Origin: Methanomassiliicoccaceae archaeon COG_1
Lineage (GTDB): Archaea; Thermoplasmatota; Thermoplasmata; Methanomassiliicoccales; Methanomethylophilaceae
Direction of reading: 5' to 3'
Assembly (NCBI GenBank): GCA_028561875.1
Contig: JAQQTI010000005.1
Span: 1-64,000, forward strand
Length of the DNA stretch: 64,000 nucleotides
Part shown: one piece after another, positions 1 to 9,011 of the stretch
How positions within the stretch are numbered: position 1 is the first letter of the stretch
Layout: each line of letters opens with the position of its first letter
The notes under the pieces: generated by a model
The model's database searches: none
What the model was told of the DNA's origin: nothing
What the model saw: the letters and a program-made list of their open reading frames with translations, nothing else
Position numbers and translations under genes: made by a program

Positions 1-334
1 CATCCCGGATCGCGTCGGCGATGAGGTGCGCGACGGAGATGTGGGACACGGCGTTGGTCAGGGTGTTGCAGCAGAGGAGGGAGTCCAGGGTGCTGCCCGC
101 GAACCTCTCCAGGGCGTTGCTCGCGAATACGCCGTGGGTGCATGCGACGGACACGCCCGCGGCGCCAGCCTCCTTCAGCGCCTGGGAGGCGGCGATTATG
201 GTGCCCCCGGTGGAGATCATGTCGTCCACGAAATCGTTGCCACCGTCGTCATCACCGAGCACGAGGTACGCGGCACCCGCGACAGAGGCGATCACTACGA
301 TTCCCACGATGGCGTATGGGGCTCTGCTGTCCAT
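1..334 (-). CDS. Chimeric gene: SBP-type membrane leader joined to C-terminal part of PRPP synthetase (partial, leaves window)
   Basis: Residues 1-35 form a hydrophobic anchor followed by a GDDDGG linker, closely resembling the leaders of the dockerin-bearing binding proteins in this window. From about residue 36 (position 229 downward) the protein is the C-terminal part of ribose-phosphate pyrophosphokinase: the PRPP-binding loop DDMISTGGT, then ACTHGVF and a typical SVAHLIADAI end region. The N-terminal ~200 residues of Prs, including the ATP site, are absent, so synthetase activity is not expected. Start ATG at 334 is chosen because the 17-bp operator then lies 9 bases upstream, as in the binding-protein genes; ATGs at 337 and 352 are alternatives, but 352 lies inside the operator. 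It could be a real rearrangement or an assembly junction. The frame is still open at the window edge. Confidence 0.7.
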   Translation of the reverse strand, partial: MDSRAPYAIVGIVVIASVAGAAYLVLGDDDGGNDFVDDMISTGGTIIAASQALKEAGAAGVSVACTHGVFASNALERFAGSTLDSLLCCNTLTNAVSHISVAHLIADAIRD

Positions 335-343
335 CATCTTATG

Positions 344-360
344 TCGGACCATACATCCAA
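344..360 (-). promoter_or_regulatory. 17-bp operator of the uptake regulon, in front of the leader-Prs chimera
   Basis: On the coding (minus) strand this reads TTGGAT-GTATG-GTCCGA, matching the TTGGAT-N5-ATCCAA inverted repeat found before the SBP genes, with two mismatches in the right arm. A weak A/T box lies upstream near 369-377, which would place the transcription start within the operator. Confidence 0.6.
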
Positions 361-608
361 TCGAGTGAACTTAAATCTTACGCACATATCCAGTATGAGG
401 CCCGATAATGAGAATCGACACGGCGACTCGCAGATGGTGGGGGCCGTCGCGTATGGTCGTTCACACCGTTCGACCCCTGGTGATGGCAATGGGTCGAAAG
501 AAGGCAATATTGCGATGCGATGTACGGTTGCATTCCCGCGGACCGGCTTCGGGAAGAAAACGTTCGGTTGTTCTGCGAATGTAATAAATACGGACCCCGA
601 CTTCACTT

Positions 609-625
609 TTGGATGTCTAATCCAA
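609..625 (+). promoter_or_regulatory. 17-bp operator before SBP A
   Basis: Perfect inverted repeat TTGGAT-GTCTA-ATCCAA. An A/T box (AATAAATA, 583-590) lies about 20 bases upstream, so the operator covers the expected transcription start. The four bases directly after it, GTGA, can pair with the archaeal anti-Shine-Dalgarno and lie 6 bases before the ATG at 636. Likely target of a metal- or ligand-sensing repressor; the regulator is not identifiable here. Confidence 0.75.
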
Positions 626-635
626 GTGATAGCCT

Positions 636-2009
636 ATGGAGAAAAAGATATTGATTGCGGCGGTTGCGGTCGCCGCGGCAGTGACGGTTGCGGTCGCCGC
701 GTTCGTGCTGATGGATGGCGATGACGACAAGGGTCGCTCGAAAATCAGCATCGGGGAGATCGGGACGTTCGTCCCGATATACGGCAACGCCACGGGCGAC
801 CTTTACATCGACGATGACGACACGAACGCCCTCCAATCCATCATCGAGGGCAGGACGGCATGGGACAGGGAGAGGGCGCCGTACGCCGACGCCAACGTCG
901 ACGGCGTCATAGACTCCCGGGACATCGACATCGTGAAGAACATCATCGCCAAGAACCCCTGCACCGTCTACTACGAGGACTACTACGGGGACACCACGGC
1001 GGTAAATTTCCCGCTGACGAACAGGAACATCGCGGTCACGTACTACCAACAGGCCGAGGCCTGCGCAATACTGGGCGTCCTCGGCGACGTCAAGGTCGCA
1101 TCCCGTGCGGCGACGGCGTATTCGACCATGTGGCCCAGCCTCAAGGAAGCCGTCCCCTGGGGCACCACGGGGAGCAGCGCGATCACGGACGATGCCGTCG
1201 AGAAGTTCATCGACAACGGCGTCACCCTCGTCGTCTGCACGCCCAGGACAGAGAACCGGGAGCTAGCACAGCGCCTCCACGACGAGCGCGGGATAGACTT
1301 CATCCAGCTCTGGTACAACGGGGAGTACTGCATCTCCACGATCCAGACTATGGCCATCCTCATGGACCGCCAGGACGAGTCCAAGCGGTACGCGGACTAC
1401 TGCAACGGGGTGATCGACGACCTGGCGTCGAAGATCAAGGACAAATCGGCGAAGAGGCTCCTCGTGATAAGCGGATACAACTCCGACAACGACCAGCTCT
1501 CCATACTTGGCAACGGCAGACACGGGAGCTACGTCCTCGTCAACAAGTATCTCGGTGATGCGTACACCGAGGACGGCACCAACCAGTTCGGCTTCGTATA
1601 CCACAACGTCGAGTGGCTTGTCCAGAACGGGCAGAGATTCGATGCCATCGTATACTGCATGTCCGGGTCCTCGGGATTCTCCACCGACGAGAAGACCGGC
1701 ACGTACGTCTCGCAGGACGCCTACAACAGGAAGTTCGAGGAGACGGTCCGGTACTTCGGCAAGGTGGGAGCGTACGAGAGCGGGAACGTCGTCGGCAGCG
1801 AGTATCCGAACACCTTCGGATTCTCGGCTTACGCCCTCCTTGAGATCATCGCCGCCCAGCTATACCCCGGCCTCTTCTCCCTCGACGACGGCGTCGCGAA
1901 GCTGCAGGAGTGGTTCGACAGGATAAACGTCGTCGACATCGACGTCAGGACGCAGGGTGCGTACAGCTACACCGGCGACGACTACCGGGCGGGCTATCCC
2001 CAGCTGTGA
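636..2009 (+). CDS. Dockerin-bearing FecB/BtuF-type substrate-binding protein (SBP A)
   Basis: Extracellular ligand-binding subunit of a FecBCD/BtuFCD-type importer (iron chelate, heme or cobamide class; ligand not predictable). The 457-residue protein starts with a membrane anchor (about 4-25) lacking a lipobox Cys, then GDDD. Two calcium-loop repeats follow, at about 49-62 (GNATGDLYIDDDD) and 84-96 (ADANVDGVIDSRD), forming a dockerin-like module. The rest (about 110-457) has periplasmic-binding-protein features. It heads cassette A: the permease-ATPase gene follows after 47 bases containing a hairpin. Expression is probably controlled by the operator at 609-625. Ends TGA. Confidence 0.88.
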   Translation: MEKKILIAAVAVAAAVTVAVAAFVLMDGDDDKGRSKISIGEIGTFVPIYGNATGDLYIDDDDTNALQSIIEGRTAWDRERAPYADANVDGVIDSRDIDIVKNIIAKNPCTVYYEDYYGDTTAVNFPLTNRNIAVTYYQQAEACAILGVLGDVKVASRAATAYSTMWPSLKEAVPWGTTGSSAITDDAVEKFIDNGVTLVVCTPRTENRELAQRLHDERGIDFIQLWYNGEYCISTIQTMAILMDRQDESKRYADYCNGVIDDLASKIKDKSAKRLLVISGYNSDNDQLSILGNGRHGSYVLVNKYLGDAYTEDGTNQFGFVYHNVEWLVQNGQRFDAIVYCMSGSSGFSTDEKTGTYVSQDAYNRKFEETVRYFGKVGAYESGNVVGSEYPNTFGFSAYALLEIIAAQLYPGLFSLDDGVAKLQEWFDRINVVDIDVRTQGAYSYTGDDYRAGYPQL

Positions 2010-2020
2010 GGCCCGGCCCC

Positions 2021-2038
2021 GCGGCCCATGCGGGCCGC
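2021..2038 (+). promoter_or_regulatory. Intercistronic hairpin between SBP A and its permease
   Basis: GCGGCCC, a 4-base loop, then GGGCCGC: a perfect 7-bp stem in the 47-base gap. No T-tract follows, so it looks like an mRNA-stabilising or processing element rather than a terminator. Confidence 0.6.
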
Positions 2039-2056
2039 GCATACCGGGATGCGTGA

Positions 2057-4054
2057 ATGAGCAGATCATCGGATGCCATTATCGAAAGAGCGGTCGAGGC
2101 GTGGGTCGCAGATGGCATCGAATGCGGGGCCGAGGTGGCGAACTACCGCAGAAACACCTCGAAGCGGCTCGCATTCATCCTCCTGTGCCTCGTCTTCGCA
2201 ATAGCCGCCGCGGGTTGCGCTATGACCGTCGGCGACTACCACGTCGGGTTCTGGGACACTTACAAGGTAGTCTTCGACCACCTCCTCGGCAAGGTCGCCG
2301 AGGAATACGAAACGGCGGACTACCTAATCTGGGGTTGGAGGCTGCCCCGCATATGCACGGGGCTCCTCGCGGGGGCCGGGCTCGGGGCCGCCGGTGCGGT
2401 GATGCAGAGCATCCTCCGCAACCCATTGGCCGACCCGTACACCACGGGCATATCGTCGGGAGCCGGCTTCGGCGCCACGCTGGTGATCGGGCTCGGGGTC
2501 TCGGTCGTGAGCGGGGCGTACTCGATCGTCGTCGGGGCGTTCCTCTTCTCCCTCATACCGATGGGCGTCATCCTGCTCGTTTCGAAGATGAAGGGGGCAT
2601 CGCCGACGACGATGATAATGGCCGGCATCGCCGTCATGTACATTTTCAACGCGATGACGACGATGATCAAGCTCTGGGTGGATCCGGAGAAACTGTCCGC
2701 CATCTTCGCCTGGTCCGTCGGCTCCATCGACGGGGCCACGTGGGCCCAGGTCTACACCATGACGTTCATAGTGCTCGCCGGGTTCGCCGTACTCCAGCTC
2801 CTCTCCCGCCGGCTCAACGTCCTCTCGACCGGCGACGAGAGCTCCCGCTCGATGGGGGTCGACGCGGGCCAGCTTAGGCTCCTCTGTCTCCTCGTCGTCT
2901 CGTTCCTCGCCGCGGGCGTAGTGAGCTTCACCGGCCTCATCGGGTTCGTCGGCCTCGTGGGCCCGCACGTCTCCCGCCTCGTCATCGGCTCCGACAGCAG
3001 GTTCCTTATACCGGCTTCAGCGGCTTTCGGGGCGGCGCTCCTCACGATCGCCGACGTCGTCGGAAGGGTCCTCATCGAGAACGCTGTCATACAGGTAGGC
3101 GTGATCACGGCGTTCATCGGCGGACCGCTGTTCCTATGGCTCATCATCAGGCAGAAGAAGGTGCGATGCATGCCGATAATCTCCGTGAACGACGTCCGCT
3201 GCGGATACGGCGAGGGGAGGGAGGTCCTCGGCGGCGTGTCCTTCCGCATAGACGAGCCCGAGTACGTCTGCATCATCGGCCCGAACGGGGTCGGGAAGTC
3301 GACCCTGATCAAGGTGGTGGACGGCATAATCAAGCCGAGCTCCGGGAACGTGGAGGTCTACGGGAAGGACGTCTCGGAGTACGGCCTCAGGGACCTGTCG
3401 AAGATCATAGGGTACGTGCCCGTCACCTCATCGGATTTCAACGTCCTCTCCGTACTCGATACGGTCCTCATAGGGAGATACTCGCGCCAGAGATGGCGCA
3501 CCACCAGGGAGGACATCGCCATCGCCTACAAGTCCCTGAAGGCGATGGAGATCGAGGGCCTGGCCGAACGCAACTTCAACGAGATCTCCGCCGGGCAGCG
3601 TCAGAAGGCGTCCATATCGAGGGGGTTAGTCCAGGAGCCCGACATACTCATGCTCGACGAGCCCACCGCGAACCTCGACGTGAGGCACCAGATATACGTC
3701 TCCGCGTTCCTGAGGAAGCTTTCCGACAGGACTGGGATGACCTGCTTCACCGTCAGCCACGATCTCAACCTGGCGGCCAAGTACGCCACGAAGGTGATCG
3801 TCCTCCAGAAACCGGGGGTGGTATATGCGATAGGCGATCCTAAGAGCGTCATCACGGAGCGGATGGTGAGGGACGTCTATGAAGTGGAGTGCGACGTCAT
3901 AGACGACCGCGGCACGCCGCACGTGATGCTGCAGGGCGTGATGGAGGAGGGACGCCGCGGGCATTGCGATCGGCCCGGTGTGCGATCGCGTCCAAATCGG
4001 CCCCTAGCCAATCGGACTGGATTCATTTTCTCTGCGTATTCAATATATATCTGA
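2057..4054 (+). CDS. FecCD permease fused in frame to FecE ATPase (cassette A)
   Basis: Residues 1-371 are a multi-span FecCD/BtuC permease with the family signature NPLADPYTTGISSG and the coupling-loop motif FVGLVGPHVSR. Residues 372-640 are the FecE/BtuD ATPase: Walker A GPNGVGKST, signature ISAGQRQK, Walker B LMLDEPTANLD, switch SHDL. In the other cassettes these are two overlapping or adjacent genes. Here the permease reads straight through RQKKVRC into the ATPase, whose usual start survives as an internal ATG at 3170, so both a fusion and internal initiation are possible. The ATPase also lacks a stop at its normal end: the last ~30 residues are encoded by the promoter region of SBP B, ending in TGA at 4054. 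Confidence 0.85.
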   Translation: MSRSSDAIIERAVEAWVADGIECGAEVANYRRNTSKRLAFILLCLVFAIAAAGCAMTVGDYHVGFWDTYKVVFDHLLGKVAEEYETADYLIWGWRLPRICTGLLAGAGLGAAGAVMQSILRNPLADPYTTGISSGAGFGATLVIGLGVSVVSGAYSIVVGAFLFSLIPMGVILLVSKMKGASPTTMIMAGIAVMYIFNAMTTMIKLWVDPEKLSAIFAWSVGSIDGATWAQVYTMTFIVLAGFAVLQLLSRRLNVLSTGDESSRSMGVDAGQLRLLCLLVVSFLAAGVVSFTGLIGFVGLVGPHVSRLVIGSDSRFLIPASAAFGAALLTIADVVGRVLIENAVIQVGVITAFIGGPLFLWLIIRQKKVRCMPIISVNDVRCGYGEGREVLGGVSFRIDEPEYVCIIGPNGVGKSTLIKVVDGIIKPSSGNVEVYGKDVSEYGLRDLSKIIGYVPVTSSDFNVLSVLDTVLIGRYSRQRWRTTREDIAIAYKSLKAMEIEGLAERNFNEISAGQRQKASISRGLVQEPDILMLDEPTANLDVRHQIYVSAFLRKLSDRTGMTCFTVSHDLNLAAKYATKVIVLQKPGVVYAIGDPKSVITERMVRDVYEVECDVIDDRGTPHVMLQGVMEEGRRGHCDRPGVRSRPNRPLANRTGFIFSAYSIYI

Positions 4055-4069
4055 CATGACTGGTCCCGG

Positions 4070-4086
4070 CTGGATTGATATTCCAA
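4070..4086 (+). promoter_or_regulatory. 17-bp operator before SBP B
   Basis: CTGGAT-TGATA-TTCCAA, one mismatch in each arm of the consensus. A strong TATA box (CAATATATAT, 4041-4050) lies about 20 bases upstream. GTGA follows directly and precedes the ATG at 4095. An upstream in-frame ATG at 4056 would put the operator inside the coding region and is rejected. Confidence 0.72.
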
Positions 4087-4094
4087 GTGATGCC

Positions 4095-5489
4095 ATGAAA
4101 ATGAAGACCATACTCATGACGGTCGCCATAGCGGCGATCGCCGTCATCGTCGCAGCAGCCGCGTTCGTGGCGCTGGGCGGCGATGACGATGACGACGGGA
4201 AGAAGGTCGCCACGGGGTACACCCGCATGTGGATCGTCGGCAACGCCAGCATGGACGACAGAGTCGACGGCGACGATGTCCAGTACGTCCAGGACGTCAT
4301 CGACGGGAAGAGGGAGCCCGTGTACTTCAACCCCAATACCTCGAGCCACTCCGTTCTTACCAACATGTCGGACGTGAACCAGGATGGCGCCGTCGACCAG
4401 AAGGACGTCGACATGCTGAGGAGGATGATCTCGCAGACCGCCGATTCCGAGAAGATGCTCATCTACTACGTCGACGTGGACGGCGCGCTGAATTCGATGC
4501 ATTTCCCCGCGAAGACGCTCATCTCGACCTACGAGCAGAACAGCAAGCAGCTCCAGACCATCCACGCCATGGACCAGGTAATCGCCTGGGACAACCAGTC
4601 GGCGGCGCACATCTACGCCTCCGCCTACTCCTCCATACCGGTGATCTTCAAGAACTACGACGAACGCAAGGATCCCAGCGCCGAGCTCATGATCAGGTAC
4701 CAGCCCGACGCCATCCTCACCGGGTCGCAGGACATATACTGCCAGACGCTCCAGACCGCGCTCCCCAAGGACCGCCCCAACATGGACATCGTGAGGATCT
4801 CCAGCTGGGAGGACGACAAGGTCATCGAGGGGACCCTCACCCTCGGCTTCATGCTGAACAAGAACGCCGAGGCGCAGGCGTACGCCGAATGGGCGGACAA
4901 ATGGCTGAACCTCATCTCCGAGAAGGTCTCCAAACTCTCCTCCGACAAGATTGTCAACGTCCTCTGCCCGAGGGGCTCGTACAACGATTGGAACGTCACC
5001 TTCAACGGGCCCCGCTCCGGAAAGTTCGAGACGTCCGAGCTCGCCGGCGCGAAAAACATCATCACCCGCAACCTGACATCCAGCAGCACGAACGTGGTCG
5101 TCACCGACGAGTGGGTCAAGGCGCAGAAGGACCTCGACTACATCGTCGCCATCGTCTACGGCGACCTCGACAACAAGACCAGGCACGTGACCAAGGACCC
5201 GGTGTATCCCGGCGGCCACGACTACGACAACAAGGAGTTCTACGAGACCGCTAAGAAGTACTGGGACGTCATGACGAAGGCCTACGGCACGAAGGTGCAC
5301 GTCCTAGACAACCTCGTCGGGCAGGGGACCACCTACGTCATCGGCATCGTGTACATGGCCAAGTGGTTCTACCCGGAGCTCTTCGGGGACATGGACCCCG
5401 ACGGGATCTTCCAGGAGTTCATGGACAAGTTCTTCCGGTACGACTTCGACGTGGCCTCGTTCCAGGCCGGAGGCGGGATTGCGATCTGA
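4095..5489 (+). CDS. Dockerin-bearing substrate-binding protein (SBP B)
   Basis: FecB/BtuF-like extracellular receptor of cassette B, 464 residues. Membrane anchor about 5-27, then GGDDDDDG. Two dockerin-type calcium loops at about 47-60 (VGNASMDDRVDGDD) and 92-104 (SDVNQDGAVDQKD), separated by a longer spacer than in the paralogues. The binding domain runs from about 120 to the end. Start ATG 4095 is chosen from the operator position. It is much diverged from SBP A after the module, suggesting a different ligand. The permease follows after 54 bases with a strong hairpin. Confidence 0.87.
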   Translation: MKMKTILMTVAIAAIAVIVAAAAFVALGGDDDDDGKKVATGYTRMWIVGNASMDDRVDGDDVQYVQDVIDGKREPVYFNPNTSSHSVLTNMSDVNQDGAVDQKDVDMLRRMISQTADSEKMLIYYVDVDGALNSMHFPAKTLISTYEQNSKQLQTIHAMDQVIAWDNQSAAHIYASAYSSIPVIFKNYDERKDPSAELMIRYQPDAILTGSQDIYCQTLQTALPKDRPNMDIVRISSWEDDKVIEGTLTLGFMLNKNAEAQAYAEWADKWLNLISEKVSKLSSDKIVNVLCPRGSYNDWNVTFNGPRSGKFETSELAGAKNIITRNLTSSSTNVVVTDEWVKAQKDLDYIVAIVYGDLDNKTRHVTKDPVYPGGHDYDNKEFYETAKKYWDVMTKAYGTKVHVLDNLVGQGTTYVIGIVYMAKWFYPELFGDMDPDGIFQEFMDKFFRYDFDVASFQAGGGIAI

Positions 5490-5500
5490 GAACCGCGTTA

Positions 5501-5524
5501 GGGGGCCCGGGCTCCCGGGCCCCC
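5501..5524 (+). promoter_or_regulatory. Strong intercistronic hairpin between SBP B and its permease
   Basis: Perfect 11-base arms (GGGGGCCCGGG / CCCGGGCCCCC) around 2 bases, so effectively a 10-bp stem with a 4-base loop. Followed by a purine-rich Shine-Dalgarno GGAGGGGTG before the permease ATG. No T-tract. Confidence 0.65.
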
Positions 5525-5543
5525 GAGAAACGGGAGGGGTGGC

Positions 5544-6722
5544 ATGCCGGGTCTGAAGGAATGGCTCGACAGCGACGTCGGTGTGAGGAGGGGGTCAAGG
5601 CCCGCCCTCGGCAGCATAGCTCAGGATGATGGGCTTTACGGGGAGTGGGACGACGAGTCCGAGGAGGATCTGGCCATCGATGCCGGATGCAGGAAATCGG
5701 CATCGCGCAAGCTGCTGTTCATATCCGGCTGCACCGCCGCGGTGTTCGTCGCCCTCGGCCTCATAATCACCTACGGCGAGTACGAACTCGGATTCGCGGA
5801 GGTGTACTCGATAATCTGGAAGCACATCCTCCACGGCAGGCCCGAGGAGCCGGTGGAGTACATGAAGGACCACGTGGTGTGCTATCTGCGCCTGCCAAGG
5901 GTGGTCGTGGCGATCATCGCCGGCTTCGGCCTGGCGATAGCCGGCACGGTCATGCAGAGCACGCTGAAGAACCCCATGGCCGACTCCTACACCACCGGCG
6001 TTTCGTCGGGTGCGGCCTTCGGCGCCACGCTCAGCATGGTGGCGGGGGTCTCGCTCTTCTCGTCGCAGTCCGGCATGCTCGCCAACGCGTTCGTCTTCTC
6101 CCTCGCGCCGACCGCGATGATCATACTGGTCACGAAATTCCGGAGGGTATCCGCGACCAGCATGATCCTCGCCGGGCTCGCCGTGATGTACATCTTCAGC
6201 GCCTGCACCACGACGCTGAAGCTTTGGGCGGAACCCGAGGCCCTCGCCTCCCTGTACCGCTGGCAGGTCGGCACGCTCAACAACATGCTCTGGGACAACG
6301 TGCCGGCGATGCTCGTCATCACCGCCGCGGGCGGCATCGCCCTGATGGTGCTGTCCAACAAGATAAACATACTGTCGTCCGGCGACGAGAACGCCGAGTC
6401 GCTCGGCATCAACGCCCAGAACCTCAGGGTGGTCTGCCTCGTCATCGTCTCCCTGATCACCGCATCCATCGTCTGCTTCACGGGGACGATAGGGTTCATC
6501 GGCCTCGTATCCCCGCACATCGTGAGGATATTCATCGGGGCGGACAACAGGTACCTCATCCCCGCATCGGGCATCTTCGGCGCGCTGCTCCTGATGGTCT
6601 CCGATATCATCGGGCGCACGATCATCGCGCCGTCCGTTCTCGAGGTCGGGGTGGTCACGGCGTTCATCGGCGGGCCGATTTTCCTCTACCTCATCGTCAG
6701 ACAGAAGAAGGAGGCCTGGTGA
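5544..6722 (+). CDS. FecCD/BtuC-type permease (cassette B)
   Basis: Membrane subunit of the importer, 392 residues, slightly longer than the usual ~330 because of a ~50-residue hydrophilic N-terminal tail. Carries NPMADSYTTGVSSG and the ATPase-contacting loop FIGLVSPHIVR, with many hydrophobic segments. ATG 5544 is preceded by GGAGGGGTG. Its TGA overlaps the ATPase ATG by one base (TGATG), so the two are translationally coupled. Confidence 0.92.
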   Translation: MPGLKEWLDSDVGVRRGSRPALGSIAQDDGLYGEWDDESEEDLAIDAGCRKSASRKLLFISGCTAAVFVALGLIITYGEYELGFAEVYSIIWKHILHGRPEEPVEYMKDHVVCYLRLPRVVVAIIAGFGLAIAGTVMQSTLKNPMADSYTTGVSSGAAFGATLSMVAGVSLFSSQSGMLANAFVFSLAPTAMIILVTKFRRVSATSMILAGLAVMYIFSACTTTLKLWAEPEALASLYRWQVGTLNNMLWDNVPAMLVITAAGGIALMVLSNKINILSSGDENAESLGINAQNLRVVCLVIVSLITASIVCFTGTIGFIGLVSPHIVRIFIGADNRYLIPASGIFGALLLMVSDIIGRTIIAPSVLEVGVVTAFIGGPIFLYLIVRQKKEAW

Positions 6723-7549
6723 TGGAGGTCCGCATCGAGGACATGAGCTTCGGCTACGGCGACATGAGGGTCCTGCACCACATCGACCTCGTCATCGGCA
6801 GACCCGGGCTCGTGTGCATAGTGGGGCCGAACGGCGTGGGGAAGTCGACGCTGGTCCGCTGCATCAACAAACTCGAGACCCCCGACTCCGGGAGGATAAC
6901 CGTCGACGGCATCGACCTCCGCGAGATCCCGTCGAAGGAGCTCGCCAAGGTCATGGGGTACGTCCCCGTCGCCTCGAGCGACATCTTCTCCATGACCGTC
7001 TTCGACACCGTGCTGATGGGGAGGCACCCGTTCCAGAGCTTCGGGAGGACGACCGACCTCGACAGGAAGATCGCCAAGCGCTCGATGAAGATGATGGGCG
7101 TCAAGCACCTGGCGCTCCGCGGCTTCGACGAGCTCTCCGCCGGGCAGCACCAGAAGGTGGCGATCGCCAGGGGGCTGGCGCAGACCCCGAGGATGCTTAT
7201 CCTCGACGAGCCGACCTCGAACCTCGACGTGAGGCACCAGATGCAGGTCACGGAGAGGCTGAGGGACCTCGCGGTATCGACCGGCATGACCGTGCTGATG
7301 ATCAGCCACGACCTCAACACCTCGGCGAAGTACGCCGATGAGATGATCGTGATGGCTCTGCCCGGGGTCATATACAGCGTCGGCACGCCGCGGGAGGTGC
7401 TGACCGAGGCGACCATCCGCTACGTCTACGGCGTGGACTGCGAGGTGGTCGACGACGATGGCCGCCCCCATGTGGTTCTGAAGAGGGCCCTCCCGGACGA
7501 GGCCATCCGGGACATGCACAGGGACCTCGATGCTGAGCTCCTGGAATGA
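6722..7549 (+). CDS. FecE/BtuD-type ABC ATPase (cassette B)
   Basis: Energising subunit for the cassette B permease, 275 residues, a normal family length. Walker A GPNGVGKST, Q-loop region YVPVASSD, signature LSAGQHQK, Walker B LILDEPTSNLD, switch SHDLN. Its 3' end overlaps the tail of the convergent MATE gene by 182 bases. Confidence 0.92.
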   Translation: MEVRIEDMSFGYGDMRVLHHIDLVIGRPGLVCIVGPNGVGKSTLVRCINKLETPDSGRITVDGIDLREIPSKELAKVMGYVPVASSDIFSMTVFDTVLMGRHPFQSFGRTTDLDRKIAKRSMKMMGVKHLALRGFDELSAGQHQKVAIARGLAQTPRMLILDEPTSNLDVRHQMQVTERLRDLAVSTGMTVLMISHDLNTSAKYADEMIVMALPGVIYSVGTPREVLTEATIRYVYGVDCEVVDDDGRPHVVLKRALPDEAIRDMHRDLDAELLE

Positions 7550-9011
7550 TGGCCCGGCCTTGGGCGATTTCCCCTGGTCCCGCCCCGGCGCCCGCAGGAC
7601 GGCGGGCGCATCGCCTGCTTTCGGGACCGCCGTCCGCATCGTCCCGGCATCGGACCGGGACGGCCGCGTACTCCGACTCCTTCGCCCTCACCGACCTCTG
7701 CGCGAAGTACGCCATCATCGCGGCGCCGACGATCTCGGCCAGCAGCAGGGACCAGTAGACGGCGTCCATCGAGATGAACGTCGATACGTAGTAGAACGCG
7801 AGGAAGAGGCATTCGCGGACGAAAATCGTCAGTGTCGCGAGCTGCGCCAAGCGAAGCGTCTGCAGCACCCCCGAGCAGATGCCGACCACGGCCACCGATA
7901 CCGTCACGAAGGCGTAGATCATCGTCACCTTCGTGAACTCGTCGTGGAACCTCGACATGTCCTCCGAGTAGGAGAACGCATAAGACAGGGGGCTAGCGAG
8001 GAACAGGATGACGAACGACAGGACGGTTGAAATAACCACGCCGGTTCTGAGTGTGTAGCCGAACGCCGCCATCGCCTTCCCGTAGTCCTTCTGCCCGAGC
8101 GCCGCCGACGCGACGGGGATCATGGACGCGGACAGCGCCCGTGCCGGCACGACGGCCAACGAGACGAATCTGAACGGGAGGCTGTAGGTGATGATCCCGT
8201 CCGGCCCCCCTATCTTCGTGACCAGGGCGTTCTGCGGCATCATCATCAGGGGTATGATGACCAGTTCGAGCGTGTGCGGTATGCCGACTGCGAAGATGTC
8301 CCACAGCTGGTCCCTGATGAAGCGGAACCCCTTGAACGAGGGCCTGACATACATCCTCCCGGCGAGATACCACCATATCCCGACCGAGGCGGTGGCTGCG
8401 AACGATGCGCAGGTGGCGATCGAGGCCCCTAGCACCCCGAGGCCGAGGCCGTAGATCAGCACCGGATCGAGGACGAGGTTGATGAGCGACGCGGCGACCG
8501 AGAGCGCCATCGATTTCCTCGCCGCGCCCTCGGCCCTGAGCATCCCGGCGATGACGCCGCTCATCACCAGAGCGTAGCAGCAGAAGATGTAGGGCACGAC
8601 GTACTCCATGCATAGGCCGACGTTCTCCCCGCCGCTCATGAACGCCAGGATCGGACGGGCGGAGAGGGCCATCGCACCCATCATCGCGAACGTCAGCAGG
8701 ACTGTGAACGCCAGCATCTGCGAGGCTAGGCTGTCGGCCCTCGCCTTGTCCTTCGCGCCGAGCGCGCGGGCTATTGCCGTGGAGGCGCCGACGCCCAGGC
8801 CGGCGCCGACATCCATTATCACCCAATAGACCGGACCGGACACGGATATCGCCGACGATGCCTCGGGTCCGAGGCCGGAACACCAGACCGAATCGACGAA
8901 GAGCTGTACCGTGGATATGAGGAACGCTACGAAGAGTGGCAGCGACATCGAGAGGATTGCTGACTTCGGCTCGTCGAGCATCTTCCTCAGGTCTGCTGTC
9001 TCCCCCTCCAC
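7368..9011 (-). CDS. MATE-family multidrug/metabolite exporter
   Basis: About twelve hydrophobic segments with MATE features: an N-terminal SLPLFVAFLISTVQLFVDS segment, the VGASTAIARALGA region, and internal symmetry between halves. GTG at 9011 gives 547 residues; ATG 8981 is an alternative. Family homology ends near residue 465 (about 7,620). The remaining ~80 residues are Pro/Arg-rich and largely antisense to the cassette B ATPase, so the native stop appears lost. It lies on the same strand as cassette C and its methyltransferase and may be the last gene of that operon, giving the set an exporter. MATE proteins normally extrude cationic compounds using Na+ or H+ gradients; the substrate is unknown. 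Confidence 0.8.
   Translation of the reverse strand: MEGETADLRKMLDEPKSAILSMSLPLFVAFLISTVQLFVDSVWCSGLGPEASSAISVSGPVYWVIMDVGAGLGVGASTAIARALGAKDKARADSLASQMLAFTVLLTFAMMGAMALSARPILAFMSGGENVGLCMEYVVPYIFCCYALVMSGVIAGMLRAEGAARKSMALSVAASLINLVLDPVLIYGLGLGVLGASIATCASFAATASVGIWWYLAGRMYVRPSFKGFRFIRDQLWDIFAVGIPHTLELVIIPLMMMPQNALVTKIGGPDGIITYSLPFRFVSLAVVPARALSASMIPVASAALGQKDYGKAMAAFGYTLRTGVVISTVLSFVILFLASPLSYAFSYSEDMSRFHDEFTKVTMIYAFVTVSVAVVGICSGVLQTLRLAQLATLTIFVRECLFLAFYYVSTFISMDAVYWSLLLAEIVGAAMMAYFAQRSVRAKESEYAAVPVRCRDDADGGPESRRCARRPAGAGAGPGEIAQGRAIIPGAQHRGPCACPGWPRPGGPSSEPHGGGHRRRPPRSPRRRRSGWSPRSAPPAACRRCI

Noticed and set aside
4056-4094. Upstream ATG at 4056 for SBP B
   Set aside because: It would translate the operator and the transcription start lies downstream of it; paralogues start 8-10 bases after the operator.
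4023-5300. 425-residue minus-strand open frame antisense to SBP B
   Set aside because: GC-rich antisense shadow; Val/Asp/Gly-rich with no domain, while the plus strand has a clear SBP with anchor, dockerin loops and promoter.
7993-9011. Methyltransferase C-terminal extension as a genuine domain
   Set aside because: It is the MATE gene read in another frame, with no hydrophobicity or motif, ending at an arbitrary TAG.
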